Of a stretch of 50,495 nt of DNA, positions 9,103 to 18,344 are shown one piece after another. The stretch is from Rhodospirillaceae bacterium (lineage in GTDB: Bacteria; Pseudomonadota; Alphaproteobacteria; Rhodospirillales; Rhodospirillaceae): assembly GCA_009773045.1 (NCBI GenBank), contig WOUV01000011.1, positions 1 through 50,495 on the forward strand, read 5' to 3'. The translations under genes were made by a program, and so were the position numbers. Within the stretch, counting starts at the first letter, position 1. The number at the start of each line of letters is the position of its first letter. The notes below the pieces were generated by a model. It did not search any database and was not told where the DNA came from. It saw only the letters and a program-made list of their open reading frames with translations.

Positions 9103-9365
9103 CATCGCCCGCTGCCGTCGTTTTGACAGTCCTTGTGCGACTCTATCAGGTCCTGATTTCGCCGGTGTTGCCGGGGAGGTGTCGCTATCTGCCGACATGT
9201 TCGGCCTATGCGGTCGAGGCCATCAAACGTTTCGGGGCCGTGCGGGGCGGATGGCTGGCGGTACGCCGGCTTGGGCGGTGCCATCCCTGGGGCGGCCATG
9301 GCTATGATCCGGTGCCCGAGCACTGGCAGGATGTCCCTGCCCACAGACATTCCCCCCTTTCCTGA
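9099..9365 (+). CDS. yidD: Membrane protein insertion efficiency factor YidD
   Basis: Small 88-residue protein that assists YidC-dependent insertion. The hallmark text is [20 protein letters not shown] followed by [18 protein letters not shown] and [17 protein letters not shown]. It overlaps rnpA by 4 nt and precedes yidC by 23 nt, the canonical order. Confidence 0.95.
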   Translation: MTSPAAVVLTVLVRLYQVLISPVLPGRCRYLPTCSAYAVEAIKRFGAVRGGWLAVRRLGRCHPWGGHGYDPVPEHWQDVPAHRHSPLS

Positions 9366-9388
9366 TTTCCCTGGCGGATGGCAAAACC

Positions 9389-11098
9389 ATGTCGGAACAG
9401 CGCAACGTGATTCTGGCGGTCGTTCTTTCCCTGGCCATCATGCTGATGTTCCAGCTTTTCCTGGTGCCTTCCCCCCCACCGGCTGGCCAACAGCACCCGC
9501 CGCAGCAGGAGTCCACCGCGCCGGCGCCGATCACGCCCTATGACATCGCGCCCGTTGCCTCCGGCGCCATGCCGCCGCCGACACCGGTTCTCAGCGATCC
9601 GGCGGCACGGGTTGCCATCGACACGCCCAGCCTGCACGGTTCCCTGTCCCTGATCGGCGGCCGTCTTGATACCCTGACCCTTGTCAAGTACCACGTCACC
9701 CCGGATCCGCAGGCGGCGGAAATCACTTTGCTTGCCCCTCCGGGCACCACGACGGGCACCCCGTATTACGTCGATTTCGGCTGGGCGCCGGTCACGCCAG
9801 GGATAGAGGTTCCCGGCGCCACCACCCGCTGGAGCGCCGATTCGCAAACCTTGGACGTTAATGCGCCGGTGACCCTGACCTGGATCAGCCCGCAAGGGAT
9901 CGTTTTTCGCCGGATAGTATCGGTTGATGCGCATTATGTGTTCACCATCCGGCAAACTGTCGAGAATCGCAGCGGCGCTCCGCTGACGCTCGCCCCTTAT
10001 CAGGCGATCTATCGTTATGGCACGCCGCCGACCCAGGGCATGTACATTCTGCACGAAGGGCCTCTTGGCGTGCTCAATGGAACGTTGCGGGAGAAGGATT
10101 ATTCAGATCTGAAGGAAGACGGAAAAGTCTTCAAGGAAGAATCCGAAGGCGGGTGGGCCGGCCTCACCGACAAGTACTGGCTGGTGGCCCTGCTTCCCCC
10201 GCAACACCAAAAAAGCACCGTGCGCTTCCTGCATCAGATGGTTTCGGGAAGCGATGTCTATCAGGTGGATCACGTCGGCCCGTCCCAAACCGTGGCGCCG
10301 GGAGCCACGATCACGGTGGAATCCGGCGTTTTCGCCGGCGCCAAGGAAGCCCAGCTGCTGGACCATTACGTCGAAACCCTGAAGATCCCCCACTTCGACC
10401 TTGCCATCGATTTCGGCTGGTTCTATTTCCTGACCAAACCGTTCTTTCACGCGCTGACGTTCCTGCACGGGCTTGTGGGCAACTTCGGCATCGCCATTTT
10501 GCTGTTCACGGTCCTCATCAAGGCGCTAGTCTTTCCCCTGGCCAACAAGTCCTATCAGGCCATGAGCAAAATGAAAAAATTGCAGCCGGAGTTGAAACGG
10601 TTGCAGGAACGTTTCAGCGATGACCGGATGCGGCTCAATCAGGAAATGATGACCCTGTACAAGCAGGAAAAGGTCAATCCGGCGGCGGGGTGTCTGCCGA
10701 TCGTGATTCAGATTCCCATCTTCTTTGCCCTTTACAAGGTTTTGTTCGTCACCATTGAAATGCGACATGCGCCGTTTTTCGGTTGGATTCAGGATTTGTC
10801 GGCTCCCGATCCGACGAGTCTTTTCAACCTGTTCGGTCTCATTCCCTGGACGCCCCCGACGTTGCTGCATATCGGCGTCTGGCCGCTGATCATGGGCGTC
10901 ACCATGTGGTTGCAACAGAAGATGAACCCCCAACCCACCGATCCCATTCAGGCGCGTGTTTTTGCCGTCCTGCCGGTGGTATTCACGGTGATGCTGGCGC
11001 AATTTTCGGCGGGATTGGTGATCTATTGGGCGTGGAACAACGTTCTGTCGGTGATACAGCAGTGGGTGATCATGAAAAAAATGGGTGTGAAGATTTGA
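9389..11098 (+). CDS. yidC: Membrane protein insertase YidC
   Basis: 569-residue insertase of the Oxa1/YidC family. There is an N-terminal helix (residues 6-25), a proline-rich linker, a large periplasmic beta-domain (about 60-340), then the conserved helical core: FHALTFLHGLVGNFGIAILL, the hydrophilic groove region, VNPAAGCLPIVIQIPIFFAL, and the C-terminal helices ending [15 protein letters not shown]. Length and architecture are normal for Gram-negative YidC. Start ATG at 9389. Its TGA overlaps the TTG start of engB. Confidence 0.96.
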   Translation: MSEQRNVILAVVLSLAIMLMFQLFLVPSPPPAGQQHPPQQESTAPAPITPYDIAPVASGAMPPPTPVLSDPAARVAIDTPSLHGSLSLIGGRLDTLTLVKYHVTPDPQAAEITLLAPPGTTTGTPYYVDFGWAPVTPGIEVPGATTRWSADSQTLDVNAPVTLTWISPQGIVFRRIVSVDAHYVFTIRQTVENRSGAPLTLAPYQAIYRYGTPPTQGMYILHEGPLGVLNGTLREKDYSDLKEDGKVFKEESEGGWAGLTDKYWLVALLPPQHQKSTVRFLHQMVSGSDVYQVDHVGPSQTVAPGATITVESGVFAGAKEAQLLDHYVETLKIPHFDLAIDFGWFYFLTKPFFHALTFLHGLVGNFGIAILLFTVLIKALVFPLANKSYQAMSKMKKLQPELKRLQERFSDDRMRLNQEMMTLYKQEKVNPAAGCLPIVIQIPIFFALYKVLFVTIEMRHAPFFGWIQDLSAPDPTSLFNLFGLIPWTPPTLLHIGVWPLIMGVTMWLQQKMNPQPTDPIQARVFAVLPVVFTVMLAQFSAGLVIYWAWNNVLSVIQQWVIMKKMGVKI

Positions 11099-11811
11099 AC
11101 GGCGCATCTCCCGCGGCACATCCCGCGGCAAACGATCAGACACAGGACGACGCACAGGGAGCGCACGAAGAATCCCTGGCGTCGGATTCTGGGGAGATCG
11201 AGGCGGGGCGACGGCTGTTCGCCGGGCCGTGCGCGTTTCTCATCGCCGCGGCCGAGGTGACGCAATTGCCGCCGTTCAGTTTGCCCGAGATCGCCTTTGC
11301 CGGACGCTCCAACGTCGGCAAGTCCAGCCTGATCAATGCGCTGACCGGACGGCGCACCCTGGCCCGCACCGCCGCAACGCCGGGCCGCACCCAGCAGGTG
11401 ATCTTTTTCCAACTGGCACAGCGCCTGATGCTGGTGGATCTGCCAGGATATGGCTATGCCGAGGCGCCGAAGGCCGTGGTCAAACACTGGACCGGCCTTG
11501 TGTACGACTACTTGCGCGGGCGGCCTTCGCTCCGCCGTGCCCTATTGCTGATCGACGCTCGCCACGGGATCAAGGACAACGACCGCGCGGTCATGCGGAT
11601 GCTGGACCAGGCGGCGGTGAGTTATCAGCTCGTTCTGACCAAGGCCGACAAGCTGAGCGCCGGGGAGGCCCAGGCCCGGCAGGCCGCCACTCTGCTGGAG
11701 GCCGCCCGCCATACCGCCGCCCATCCCCAGGTGCTCGTCACCAGTGCCGAGCGGCGCACCGGCCTGCCCGATCTACGCGCCGCCCTGGAACGTCTTGCCC
11801 CGCCCGCGTGA
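11095..11811 (+). CDS. engB: Ribosome biogenesis GTPase EngB/YsxC
   Basis: GTPase needed for large ribosomal subunit assembly, about 238 residues. G1 is [15 protein letters not shown]3 is [12 protein letters not shown]4 is LTKADKLS, and the TP(G)RTQQ switch follows G1. The most plausible start is TTG at 11095, overlapping the yidC stop (TTGA); a variable N-terminal extension of about 50 residues precedes the core, as in other alphaproteobacteria. It is followed 13 nt later by argB, again the order typical of this group. Confidence 0.93.
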   Translation: MNGASPAAHPAANDQTQDDAQGAHEESLASDSGEIEAGRRLFAGPCAFLIAAAEVTQLPPFSLPEIAFAGRSNVGKSSLINALTGRRTLARTAATPGRTQQVIFFQLAQRLMLVDLPGYGYAEAPKAVVKHWTGLVYDYLRGRPSLRRALLLIDARHGIKDNDRAVMRMLDQAAVSYQLVLTKADKLSAGEAQARQAATLLEAARHTAAHPQVLVTSAERRTGLPDLRAALERLAPPA

Positions 11812-11824
11812 AGGAGCATCGCCC

Positions 11825-12712
11825 ATGACCCCTTCTGCCGTCCGATCCCCCAGCGAGCGGGACATCTGGCTCGCCAAGGCCCAGACACTGGTGGAGGCCC
11901 TGCCCTATATGCGGGCCTTTTCCGGCGAAACCTTTGTGGTCAAATACGGCGGCCACGCCATGGGGGAGGAGCACCTTGCCGCCGATTTCGCCCGCGACGT
12001 GGTGCTGCTGAAACAGGTCGGCATCAATCCCGTGGTGGTGCACGGGGGCGGACCGCAAATCGGCGCCATGCTGCAACGGCTGCACATCCCCAGCCGGTTC
12101 GTGGACGGCCTGCGGATCACCGATGCCGACACCATGGCGGTGGTGGAGATGGTCCTGTCGGGCCTCATCAACAAACAAATCGTCTCGGCCATCAACCAGC
12201 AGGGTGGCTGTGCCGTTGGCCTGTCGGGCAAGGACGGCCGGTTGATTCAGGCCACTCAACTGCACCATGCGACGACCGATCTGGGACAGGTGGGAGACCC
12301 TGCGACCATCACCCCCCATATCCTTGACATCTTCCGCAAGTCAGACATCATCCCGGTCATCGCACCGGTGGGCGTGGGGGAGACGGGCGAAAGCTATAAC
12401 ATCAATGCCGACACCGCCGCGGGCGCCATCGCCGGGGCACTGGCGGCGCGGCGGCTGTTGATGCTGACCGATGTCGATGGCGTGTTGGACCGGGAAGGCC
12501 GCCTGATCGCCGAAATGACGCACGCCGAAGCCGAGGCCATGATCGCGGAGGGAACCCTCACGGGCGGCATGATTCCCAAGGTGCGCACCTGCCTTGATGC
12601 CGTGGCGCGCGGGGTGGAAGCGGCGGTCATCCTGGATGGCCGGGTGCCCCATGGGATTCTCCTGGAACTCTTGACCGTCCGTGGGGCGGGAACGTTGATC
12701 CGGGGAAGCTGA
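11825..12712 (+). CDS. argB: Acetylglutamate kinase
   Basis: Second step of arginine synthesis: phosphorylates N-acetyl-L-glutamate. The amino acid kinase motifs are visible: [45 protein letters not shown] and [12 protein letters not shown]. Length 295 residues. ATG at 11825 has AAGGAG 8 nt upstream. Directly after engB, probably cotranscribed with the rpmH operon. Confidence 0.96.
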   Translation: MTPSAVRSPSERDIWLAKAQTLVEALPYMRAFSGETFVVKYGGHAMGEEHLAADFARDVVLLKQVGINPVVVHGGGPQIGAMLQRLHIPSRFVDGLRITDADTMAVVEMVLSGLINKQIVSAINQQGGCAVGLSGKDGRLIQATQLHHATTDLGQVGDPATITPHILDIFRKSDIIPVIAPVGVGETGESYNINADTAAGAIAGALAARRLLMLTDVDGVLDREGRLIAEMTHAEAEAMIAEGTLTGGMIPKVRTCLDAVARGVEAAVILDGRVPHGILLELLTVRGAGTLIRGS

Positions 12713-12735
12713 AAACACTGAAAAAAGGCTTGTGC

Positions 12736-14166
12736 ATGATCGACCTGATCCCAGGCGGCCTGGTCGTGTGCGTGGGCGATGCGATGGTGGATCGCTACGT
12801 CTACGGCATCGTGGAACGGGTATCCCCGGAAGCGCCCATTCCGGTTTTGCGTATCACCCGCGAGGCCGGCATGCTGGGCGGCGCGGGCAATGTGGTGCGC
12901 AATCTGCTGGCCTTGGGCGCGCACCCGACGCTTGTTTCGGTGCGCGGCGACGATGCCGCGGGCGAGGAACTGGCGGCCCTGCTGGCCCGTCACCCCGACG
13001 TGGAGAGCCACCTGGTGGTGGAGCTGGAGCGCCAGACTCCGGTCAAGACCCGTTTCGTCGCCCAGGCGCAACAATTGTTGCGGGCCGATCGCGAGACGAC
13101 AGCCCCCCTTTCGTCCGCCGCCCGGCACGCCCTGGTGATGCGGGCGAAAGCCGTGCTGGATGGCGCGGCGGTGGCGGTGCTGTCGGACTATGGCAAGGGT
13201 GTGCTGAAGGAAGGCATTGCGGCGGAACTGATCGCGGCGGCCCGGGGGCGGCCCGTTCTCGTCGATCCCAAGGGCACCGATTACGGCTGTTATCGGGGGG
13301 CGACGCTGCTGACCCCGAATCGGCACGAGCTGGCCGAGGCGACTCGCCTGCCCACCGGCACCACGGACGAGGTGATCACGGCGGCCCGCCGGCTGATTGA
13401 AACCTGTGCGGTCACGGCCGTTCTCGCCACCCGCAGCCAGGACGGCATGACACTTGTTCACGCCGACGGCACGGTCCATCACCTGCCGGCGCAGGCGCGT
13501 GAGGTCTTTGATGTATCCGGCGCGGGAGATACCGTCGTTGCCACGCTGGCCGCTGTTCTGGCCGGTGGTGCACCACTGGCGGAGGCGGCCCGGCTTGCCA
13601 ATGTGGCCGCGGGGATCGTCGTTGGTAAAGTGGGAACGGCGGTGGCTTCCGCGGCGGAGATCGTCGCGGCGCTCCATCATCAGGATCTGGCCGGTGGCGA
13701 GGCCAAGGTGGTCACTCTGGAAACGGCCCTGGAACAGGTGGCGCGTTGGCGCCGGCGCCTCCTGACGGTGGGCTTCACCAACGGCTGTTTCGATCTGTTG
13801 CATCCGGGGCATGTGTCCTTGTTGCGGCGGGCACGGGCGGCCTGCAATCGGTTGATCGTCGGCTTGAACAGCGATGATTCCGTGCGACGCCTGAAAGGCG
13901 AAACCCGTCCGGTGCAATCCGAGACCGCCCGGGCGGTGGTTCTGGCCTCGTTAACGGATGTCGATCTCGTCGTGCTGTTTCGCGAGGACACGCCGCTTGC
14001 GTTGATCGAAGCCCTTCGTCCCGACGTTCTGGTCAAGGGAGCCGACTATACGGTTGAAACCGTGGTGGGCGCTTCTGTGGTGCAGGGATATGGCGGAAAG
14101 ATCCTTCTTGCCAACCTGGAGGAAGGTTTCAGCACCACGACGACGATCGCAAGAATGACACGATGA
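12736..14166 (+). CDS. hldE: Bifunctional heptose-7-phosphate kinase / heptose-1-phosphate adenylyltransferase
   Basis: Two-domain enzyme (476 residues) making ADP-heptose for the lipopolysaccharide core. The N-terminal PfkB/ribokinase domain (about 1-325) shows [21 protein letters not shown] and [14 protein letters not shown] with the catalytic Asp. The C-terminal cytidylyltransferase-like domain (about 345-476) begins [18 protein letters not shown] and has [14 protein letters not shown] prefer the ATG at 12736 over the in-frame TTG at 12730. It implies heptose-containing LPS. Confidence 0.95.
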   Translation: MIDLIPGGLVVCVGDAMVDRYVYGIVERVSPEAPIPVLRITREAGMLGGAGNVVRNLLALGAHPTLVSVRGDDAAGEELAALLARHPDVESHLVVELERQTPVKTRFVAQAQQLLRADRETTAPLSSAARHALVMRAKAVLDGAAVAVLSDYGKGVLKEGIAAELIAAARGRPVLVDPKGTDYGCYRGATLLTPNRHELAEATRLPTGTTDEVITAARRLIETCAVTAVLATRSQDGMTLVHADGTVHHLPAQAREVFDVSGAGDTVVATLAAVLAGGAPLAEAARLANVAAGIVVGKVGTAVASAAEIVAALHHQDLAGGEAKVVTLETALEQVARWRRRLLTVGFTNGCFDLLHPGHVSLLRRARAACNRLIVGLNSDDSVRRLKGETRPVQSETARAVVLASLTDVDLVVLFREDTPLALIEALRPDVLVKGADYTVETVVGASVVQGYGGKILLANLEEGFSTTTTIARMTR

Positions 14167-14220
14167 CAGGGATTGCGTTTGCCCGGAAAGAAGAAGACCT
14201 GTATTGTTTCAAAAAGCACA

Positions 14221-14297
14221 CGGGGAGTAGCTCAGACTGGTAGAGCATGGCGTTTGGGACGCCAGGGCCGCAGGTTCAAATCCTGTCTCCCCGACCA
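14221..14297 (+). tRNA. tRNA-Pro(UGG)
   Basis: 77 nt and folds as a full cloverleaf: acceptor CGGGGAG/CTCCCCG, D-stem GCTC/GAGC, anticodon stem TGGCG/CGCCA with loop TTTGGGA (anticodon TGG), variable loop of 5, T-stem GCAGG/CCTGT with loop TTCAAAT, and an encoded CCA end. The 3' end is overlapped on the opposite strand by the ddpX coding region. Confidence 0.97.
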
Positions 14298-14860
14298 TCC
14301 CTCCCGCGCGGCATCATGGGGGAAGACAGAACGGTATCGCTCAGAACCGGGAAACGGCGCGAGTCGAACATCTGGTAATGCCACCACTCCTTGCGATAAT
14401 AATCCCAGCCCGCGGTGGTCATCAGGCCGATCAGCAGCAAGCGGTTGCGCTGGGCGAGAGGGGAAACAGCCTCGCTGCCATGGTGCGAACGCGGCGAAAA
14501 ATGATCGAACGGTGTTCCCATATCCAGTTCCTGGCCGCTTGCCGCCTCGACCAGGGTAAGGTCGATGGCCACTCCCCGCGAATGCGGCGAACCGCGGCGG
14601 GGATCGGCCAGAAAATCGGGATCGGGCGTATGATTCCACAGCACCCACTGGGCTTCGGCCGGACGGAAGGCATCGAAAATCTTGAATCGCAGACCGTGGG
14701 GACGGGCAAGGGCGATCGCCCGCTCCAGAAGAACCACCGCCTCGGCATGCATAGAGCAGCCGGGGTGCGCATACACCGGGACGCCGGTGAAATTGGCTGC
14801 CGTGGCATAAACGATATCCAGGACAACGTCAAAGGCAGGCGGGGCGATGGAAATCAGCAT
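14276..14860 (-). CDS. ddpX: D-alanyl-D-alanine dipeptidase (VanX/DdpX family, peptidase M15D)
   Basis: Zinc dipeptidase of 194 residues that cleaves D-Ala-D-Ala. Motifs: KIFDAFRPAEAQ, the zinc triad region SPHSRGVAIDLTL (HxxxxxxD), and EWWHYQM near the C-terminus with the catalytic Glu and third zinc His. No obvious signal peptide is present, as in cytoplasmic VanX/DdpX. In non-pathogens the enzyme recycles peptidoglycan-derived D-Ala-D-Ala rather than giving glycopeptide resistance. Its last 22 nt lie inside tRNA-Pro on the other strand, so the two genes converge and overlap. Confidence 0.88.
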   Translation of the reverse strand: MLISIAPPAFDVVLDIVYATAANFTGVPVYAHPGCSMHAEAVVLLERAIALARPHGLRFKIFDAFRPAEAQWVLWNHTPDPDFLADPRRGSPHSRGVAIDLTLVEAASGQELDMGTPFDHFSPRSHHGSEAVSPLAQRNRLLLIGLMTTAGWDYYRKEWWHYQMFDSRRFPVLSDTVLSSPMMPRGRDGRGDRI

Positions 14861-15069
14861 GAGTCGCGACGGTCAGTGGCTGCACATCACAAGTGACAGG
14901 TCGTGAGAGTAAGGCAAAAGGACGGACAAGAGCAAGAGCGGGGCAGCGCAATCGGATGAAGGTTCATGTTCCTATAATTTCACATCCCCCCCCCCAATAC
15001 ACGGGGAAAGGATGTCTTTCGCATCCTTGCCTCCTTTTCTAAGTGCCGGGGACGGATTCCCCCAGCTTG

Positions 15070-15111
15070 AACGCCGGGCGGTCCATTCCGCCCGGCGTTA
15101 TTGTTTTATCT
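15070..15111 (+). terminator. Strong intrinsic-terminator-like hairpin
   Basis: AACGCCGGGCGG pairs perfectly with CCGCCCGGCGTT across a 6-nt loop (15082-15087), followed by ATTGTTTTAT. It looks like a Rho-independent terminator for plus-strand RNA, yet the nearest plus-strand gene upstream is the tRNA 770 bp away. It may end a small unrecognised transcript. Confidence 0.6.
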
Positions 15112-15211
15112 CCTTGGGCTGGGGGGAGTCGAGGCGCGGGGGGCATCTTCTGGATCAAAAAAACCGCCGGCGGCGCTTTCGGAAACAGCGGAAACGGCAA
15201 AGTGTGACTTG

Positions 15212-15254
15212 AAAGCCACACTCCTCCATAAACGGTATAACACCGTGTGGCTTT
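15212..15254 (+). promoter_or_regulatory. 10-bp perfect inverted repeat in the porin leader
   Basis: AAAGCCACAC (15212-15221) and GTGTGGCTTT (15245-15254) are exact inverted copies 23 nt apart, followed by TGCTTGCGCG. They lie about 95 bp before the porin ATG. It could be an attenuator-like hairpin or a spaced operator in the porin 5' region; the sequence does not decide. Confidence 0.4.
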
Positions 15255-15348
15255 TGCTTGCGCGCAAAAGACAAGTCTGGTTCCTTGATCAAGCCAATTT
15301 GAAAAAAAATTGGAAGCACCCCGTTAGAGCATGAATGAAGGAGCCATC

Positions 15349-16602
15349 ATGAAAAAATTTCTTTATGGGACAACCGCGCTGGTCGCCGCCGGCCTGATGA
15401 CCAGCCCCCTCTACGCCGCCGAACCGCTGAAGCTCGGGATTTCCGGCAATCTGCAGGAATGGTTCGGCATCGTGGGGCATGAAAAGGATACCCCTGTCAA
15501 TGGTACCAAGCGGGGCTTCAACACCTTCGGCATCAACACCGACAACGAGATCAACTTCAGGGCAGTGTCCACGCTGGACAACGGCATCGAGGTGGAGGCG
15601 TTCCTTCGCCTGAATATGTATGACAATAACGTGGGGCCAGACTTGGTAGGGGTGGTGCCGGGCGTTCCCACCGCCGGTGCCGGCCTTGATGAGCAGTGGG
15701 TGGCCCTGGGCACCGCCGCCGGCAAGGTCTATGCCGGGGCCAAGGATTCCATCAATAGAAGCCTGCACAACGAACCGGTCGATTACGGGATCGGATATGG
15801 GGATACCTGGATCTGGACCACGAGGCCGTTGACTGGCCTGACCAGCAACCTTCTTGGGGCGACCCCTGGCAACTGGACCGGGGCTGGCGGCCGGGCGCGC
15901 ACATCGTTCGAGCAGATGGCAAACCAGGTCCCCATCCTGGGCTACATCAGCCCCAAATTCGCCGGTCTTCAGTTGGGCCTGACCTATGCGCCAAACAGCG
16001 GGGCGCTGGGCACGAACAACGATACCAAGGGGATAAGTCCCATAGGGGCCTTCACTGGCGCCACCGACCACTGGGATGTGACCCTGGCCTATTCCCGGGA
16101 GTTCGCTGGCGTGTCGATCGGTTTGGACGGCGGTTTCGCCCATCAGGATCTTAGGGATGCTGCTGCCAGACGCCTTGACGGCGGGGAAAACGATGACGCA
16201 ACGGCCTGGAATGGTGGTCTGAAGATCGGTTATGCCGGATTCACCCTGGGCGCCTCCTTCATGCAGACCAATCGCGCGGGCATGCACATCGACGATGGCA
16301 ATGCCTGGAATGCCGGTCTCGGCTACGCCAATGGCCCGTGGGGGGCGAGCTACACCTACTTCCAGGAACGGCGCCGGGGGAACCACGCTGTGCTGGTGGC
16401 CGATGCGAATGGCGCCCTTCAGCCCGGTGATCGGAACGAGAAGTTTGCGACCCATGTATTCTCGGGCAAATACACTCTCGGGCCGGGCGTACACCTGAAG
16501 TCGAGCTTCTTCCACGGCAAGTACGATGGTCGGAACCGGAGCGTCGATACGGCGAACACCTGGGCCTATGGTCTAGTGTCGGGGCTTGACGTTTCCTTCT
16601 GA
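15349..16602 (+). CDS. Outer-membrane general porin (alphaproteobacterial type)
   Basis: 417 residues. A Sec signal peptide (MKKFLYGTTALVAAGLMTSPLYA) ends at AYAA-like cleavage LYAAEP. The mature protein has porin features: amphipathic beta strands, DNEINFRAVSTLDNGIEVEAFLRLN, AGKVYAGAKDSIN, GISPIGAFTGATDHWDVTLAYSREF and a C-terminal aromatic residue (SGLDVSF), the outer-membrane insertion signal. I chose the ATG at 15349 because AAGGAG precedes it by 7 nt. It has a strong terminator at 16623 and is probably monocistronic. Confidence 0.9.
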   Translation: MKKFLYGTTALVAAGLMTSPLYAAEPLKLGISGNLQEWFGIVGHEKDTPVNGTKRGFNTFGINTDNEINFRAVSTLDNGIEVEAFLRLNMYDNNVGPDLVGVVPGVPTAGAGLDEQWVALGTAAGKVYAGAKDSINRSLHNEPVDYGIGYGDTWIWTTRPLTGLTSNLLGATPGNWTGAGGRARTSFEQMANQVPILGYISPKFAGLQLGLTYAPNSGALGTNNDTKGISPIGAFTGATDHWDVTLAYSREFAGVSIGLDGGFAHQDLRDAAARRLDGGENDDATAWNGGLKIGYAGFTLGASFMQTNRAGMHIDDGNAWNAGLGYANGPWGASYTYFQERRRGNHAVLVADANGALQPGDRNEKFATHVFSGKYTLGPGVHLKSSFFHGKYDGRNRSVDTANTWAYGLVSGLDVSF

Positions 16603-16622
16603 TCCACCGTTCTTCCTACGGT

Positions 16623-16658
16623 CTCCCCTCTCCCCGTGATGGAGAGGGGAGTTTTTTT
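16623..16658 (+). terminator. Rho-independent terminator of the porin gene
   Basis: CTCCCCTCTCC pairs perfectly with GGAGAGGGGAG (loop of 7), followed by seven T. Lies 20 bp after the porin stop. Confidence 0.9.
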
Positions 16659-16697
16659 CTTCCTGAAGTGTCCGCGCATCAGGCAAGGTTCACGCCC

Positions 16698-17333
16698 GTG
16701 AGAAATGGGAAAACGGTTGCCGTCATCGTCGCCGGAGGTCGGGCGCGGCGCATGGGAGGGGGCGACAAAACCCTGCGGCTTCTGGCGGGGCGGCCCATGC
16801 TGGCTTATGTGTGGGCCGCCATCGCCCCACAGGTGGCCCACATCGCCCTCAGCGGCAATGGACCGCCGGAACGCTTCACCGGTGTTCTGCCGGGGGTGCC
16901 GGTGCTGGCCGATGCGCACCCTGATCAAGGACCCCTCGCCGGGGTTCTGGCCGGGCTGCGCTGGGCGGCTCAAAACGGCGCGAGTCGTCTGTTGACCGTT
17001 CCCGGCGACACCCCGTTCCTGCCAGACACCCTGGCGGCGCACCTTTCGCGCGCTGCCCAAGCAGCGGGCGCGCCCGGCGCCGGCGCCCGTTCGGCGGAGC
17101 GGCGGCATCCTCTGGTGGGGCTGTGGGACGTGGCCCTGGCCGCCCCCCTGAGCGCTTTCCTGGCGGCGGGGGAACGCACGGTGGAACGGTTTCTGTGCAC
17201 CCACGCCTTCGCCGTGGCGGATTTCCCCACCACCCCCCGTGACCCCTTCATGAACGTGAATACCCCGGAAGATCTGGCACAGGCCGAGCGGATCCTGCGG
17301 ATGTCCCCTCATGCCTTTGAGCGTCACGTCTGA
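16698..17333 (+). CDS. mobA: Molybdenum cofactor guanylyltransferase
   Basis: MobA attaches GMP to molybdopterin to form the guanine-dinucleotide cofactor of DMSO-reductase-family enzymes, such as the NXR-like enzyme at 40.5 kb. The nucleotidyltransferase signature is VAVIVAGGRARRMGGGDKTL, followed by VPVLADAHPDQGPLAGVLAGL and LLTVPGDTPFLP. About 211 residues. The start is uncertain: GTG at 16698 is used; an in-frame GTG at 16668 would add ten residues but sits right after the porin terminator. The last codons form the left arm of a long hairpin shared with bfr. Confidence 0.9.
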   Translation: MRNGKTVAVIVAGGRARRMGGGDKTLRLLAGRPMLAYVWAAIAPQVAHIALSGNGPPERFTGVLPGVPVLADAHPDQGPLAGVLAGLRWAAQNGASRLLTVPGDTPFLPDTLAAHLSRAAQAAGAPGAGARSAERRHPLVGLWDVALAAPLSAFLAAGERTVERFLCTHAFAVADFPTTPRDPFMNVNTPEDLAQAERILRMSPHAFERHV

Positions 17334-17351
17334 TGGACGCTCAAAGGCATG
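17310..17351. terminator. 16-bp perfect hairpin between convergent mobA and bfr
   Basis: CATGCCTTTGAGCGTC and its exact inverse GACGCTCAAAGGCATG are separated by a 10-nt loop that includes the mobA stop codon. Position at the 3' ends of two convergent genes suggests a bidirectional terminator, although neither side has a long T tract. Confidence 0.65.
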
Positions 17352-17368
17352 GCTTCAGGGATTTCCGC

Positions 17369-17833
17369 TCACGCCTGGCTCTGCAAATAATTCTGCATGC
17401 CCAGGCTTTCGACCAGTCTGATGTGCGTTTCCAGGGAGTCGATGTGCTGTTCGGTTTCATCCAGGATCTCCTGGAGCAACAGGCGGCTGACATAATCCTC
17501 GCCGCGCTCGCACGCGGTCACGGCGGCCAACAGGTCGCTCCGGGCGGCCTTTTCCAGGGCAAGGTCGTTGGCAAGGACTTCAGCCACCGTTTCCCCCACA
17601 AGCAGTTTCCCCAGATCCTGCACATTGGGCAATCCTTCAAGGAATAGAATGCGTTCGATGATGCCATCGGCGTGTTTCATTTCCTCGATGGATTCCTTGT
17701 ACTCATGGTCTCCAAGTTTGCACAATCCCCAGTTCTTCAGCATGCGCGCGTGCAGAAAATACTGATTGATGGCCGTCAGTTCATTGCGCAGGATTTTATT
17801 CAGGTGGGTAATGATTCCTTGCGAGCCTTGCAT
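17369..17833 (-). CDS. bfr: Bacterioferritin
   Basis: Iron-storage ferritin of about 154 residues with heme-binding dimers. It shows [15 protein letters not shown] (Glu18-type ferroxidase ligand and Tyr), [20 protein letters not shown] (Glu and ExxH ligands; the heme Met is in this helix region), LALEKAA and [18 protein letters not shown] (last ferroxidase ligands). All di-iron ligands appear intact. I prefer ATG 17831-17833, which has AAAGG at proper spacing; another ATG lies 6 nt upstream. It follows bfd by 23 nt and is probably cotranscribed with it. Confidence 0.95.
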   Translation of the reverse strand: MQGSQGIITHLNKILRNELTAINQYFLHARMLKNWGLCKLGDHEYKESIEEMKHADGIIERILFLEGLPNVQDLGKLLVGETVAEVLANDLALEKAARSDLLAAVTACERGEDYVSRLLLQEILDETEQHIDSLETHIRLVESLGMQNYLQSQA

Positions 17834-17856
17834 ATCCATGCCTTTTGTTTGCGTGT

Positions 17857-18036
17857 TCAGCGGTTGGCCTGCTGTTCTATATGGCGCGCCAGCATTTCAC
17901 GCACACACGAAACACACCGACCGCACTGTGGCCGTACCCCAAGCCGTTTATAAACGTCCGCGGTGCGACACGCACCCTGACAGAGCGCCTGCTTGATCTG
18001 ACGGTCACTGATCCCATGGCATATGCAAACGTACAT
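17857..18036 (-). CDS. bfd: Bacterioferritin-associated ferredoxin (2Fe-2S)
   Basis: 59-residue protein: [18 protein letters not shown], then [13 protein letters not shown]. The four cysteine ligands CxC (4, 6) and CxxC (38, 41) match the Bfd family; another Cys follows at 44. Bfd reduces the bacterioferritin core so stored iron can be released. The ATG is at 18034-18036, and the TGA at 17857-17859 lies 23 bp before bfr. A Fur-like box is 57 bp upstream. Confidence 0.93.
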   Translation of the reverse strand: MYVCICHGISDRQIKQALCQGACRTADVYKRLGVRPQCGRCVSCVREMLARHIEQQANR

Positions 18037-18092
18037 TCCGCACTCTCCCTTTCGCCAAGACCATCATGCCGGAGATGCATACGGAGTGCAAG

Positions 18093-18107
18093 TGCGAATT
18101 ATTTTCA
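18093..18107 (-). promoter_or_regulatory. Candidate Fur box upstream of bfd-bfr
   Basis: TGCGAATTATTTTCA is close to the alphaproteobacterial Fur palindrome TGCGAAT-N-ATTCGCA: the left half is perfect and the right half matches 5 of 7. It lies 57 bp upstream of the bfd start, as expected if low iron induces release of stored iron. The rest of the 308-bp gap 18037-18344 shows no gene. Confidence 0.45.
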
Positions 18108-18344
18108 TATGAGCATGACGGGAGGGAGTGCCGCTTCCACCACCGCAGGCTTGATCTCGGGCGCACCCTGGTTCTTCACGATCACCTCAGGGGAGAGTTC
18201 CCCGCGCGCCCCACCTTTTAAACCAATCCGCCCGAACGTTTACGATCGCGCTCCTGCCGCCGCGATGGTTTTGGCGAGGGGGCCTGCTGGAGACACGACG
18301 CGTTCAGCCTGATCGCCGTGAAACAAGAAACAGCGCAACGCTCC

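Larger units (their letters stand above)
14861..15348. other. Intergenic region between ddpX and the porin gene
   Basis: 488 bp without a convincing gene. It contains a C10 tract (14986-14995), a perfect 12-bp-stem hairpin at 15070-15099 and a second inverted repeat at 15212-15254 (both listed separately). It should also hold the porin promoter and the divergent ddpX promoter. No small ORF with a good ribosome site stood out. Confidence 0.6.

Noticed and set aside
14378-14896. Plus-strand open frame opposite ddpX
   Set aside because: It is the antisense of the well-supported ddpX gene and has no family match.
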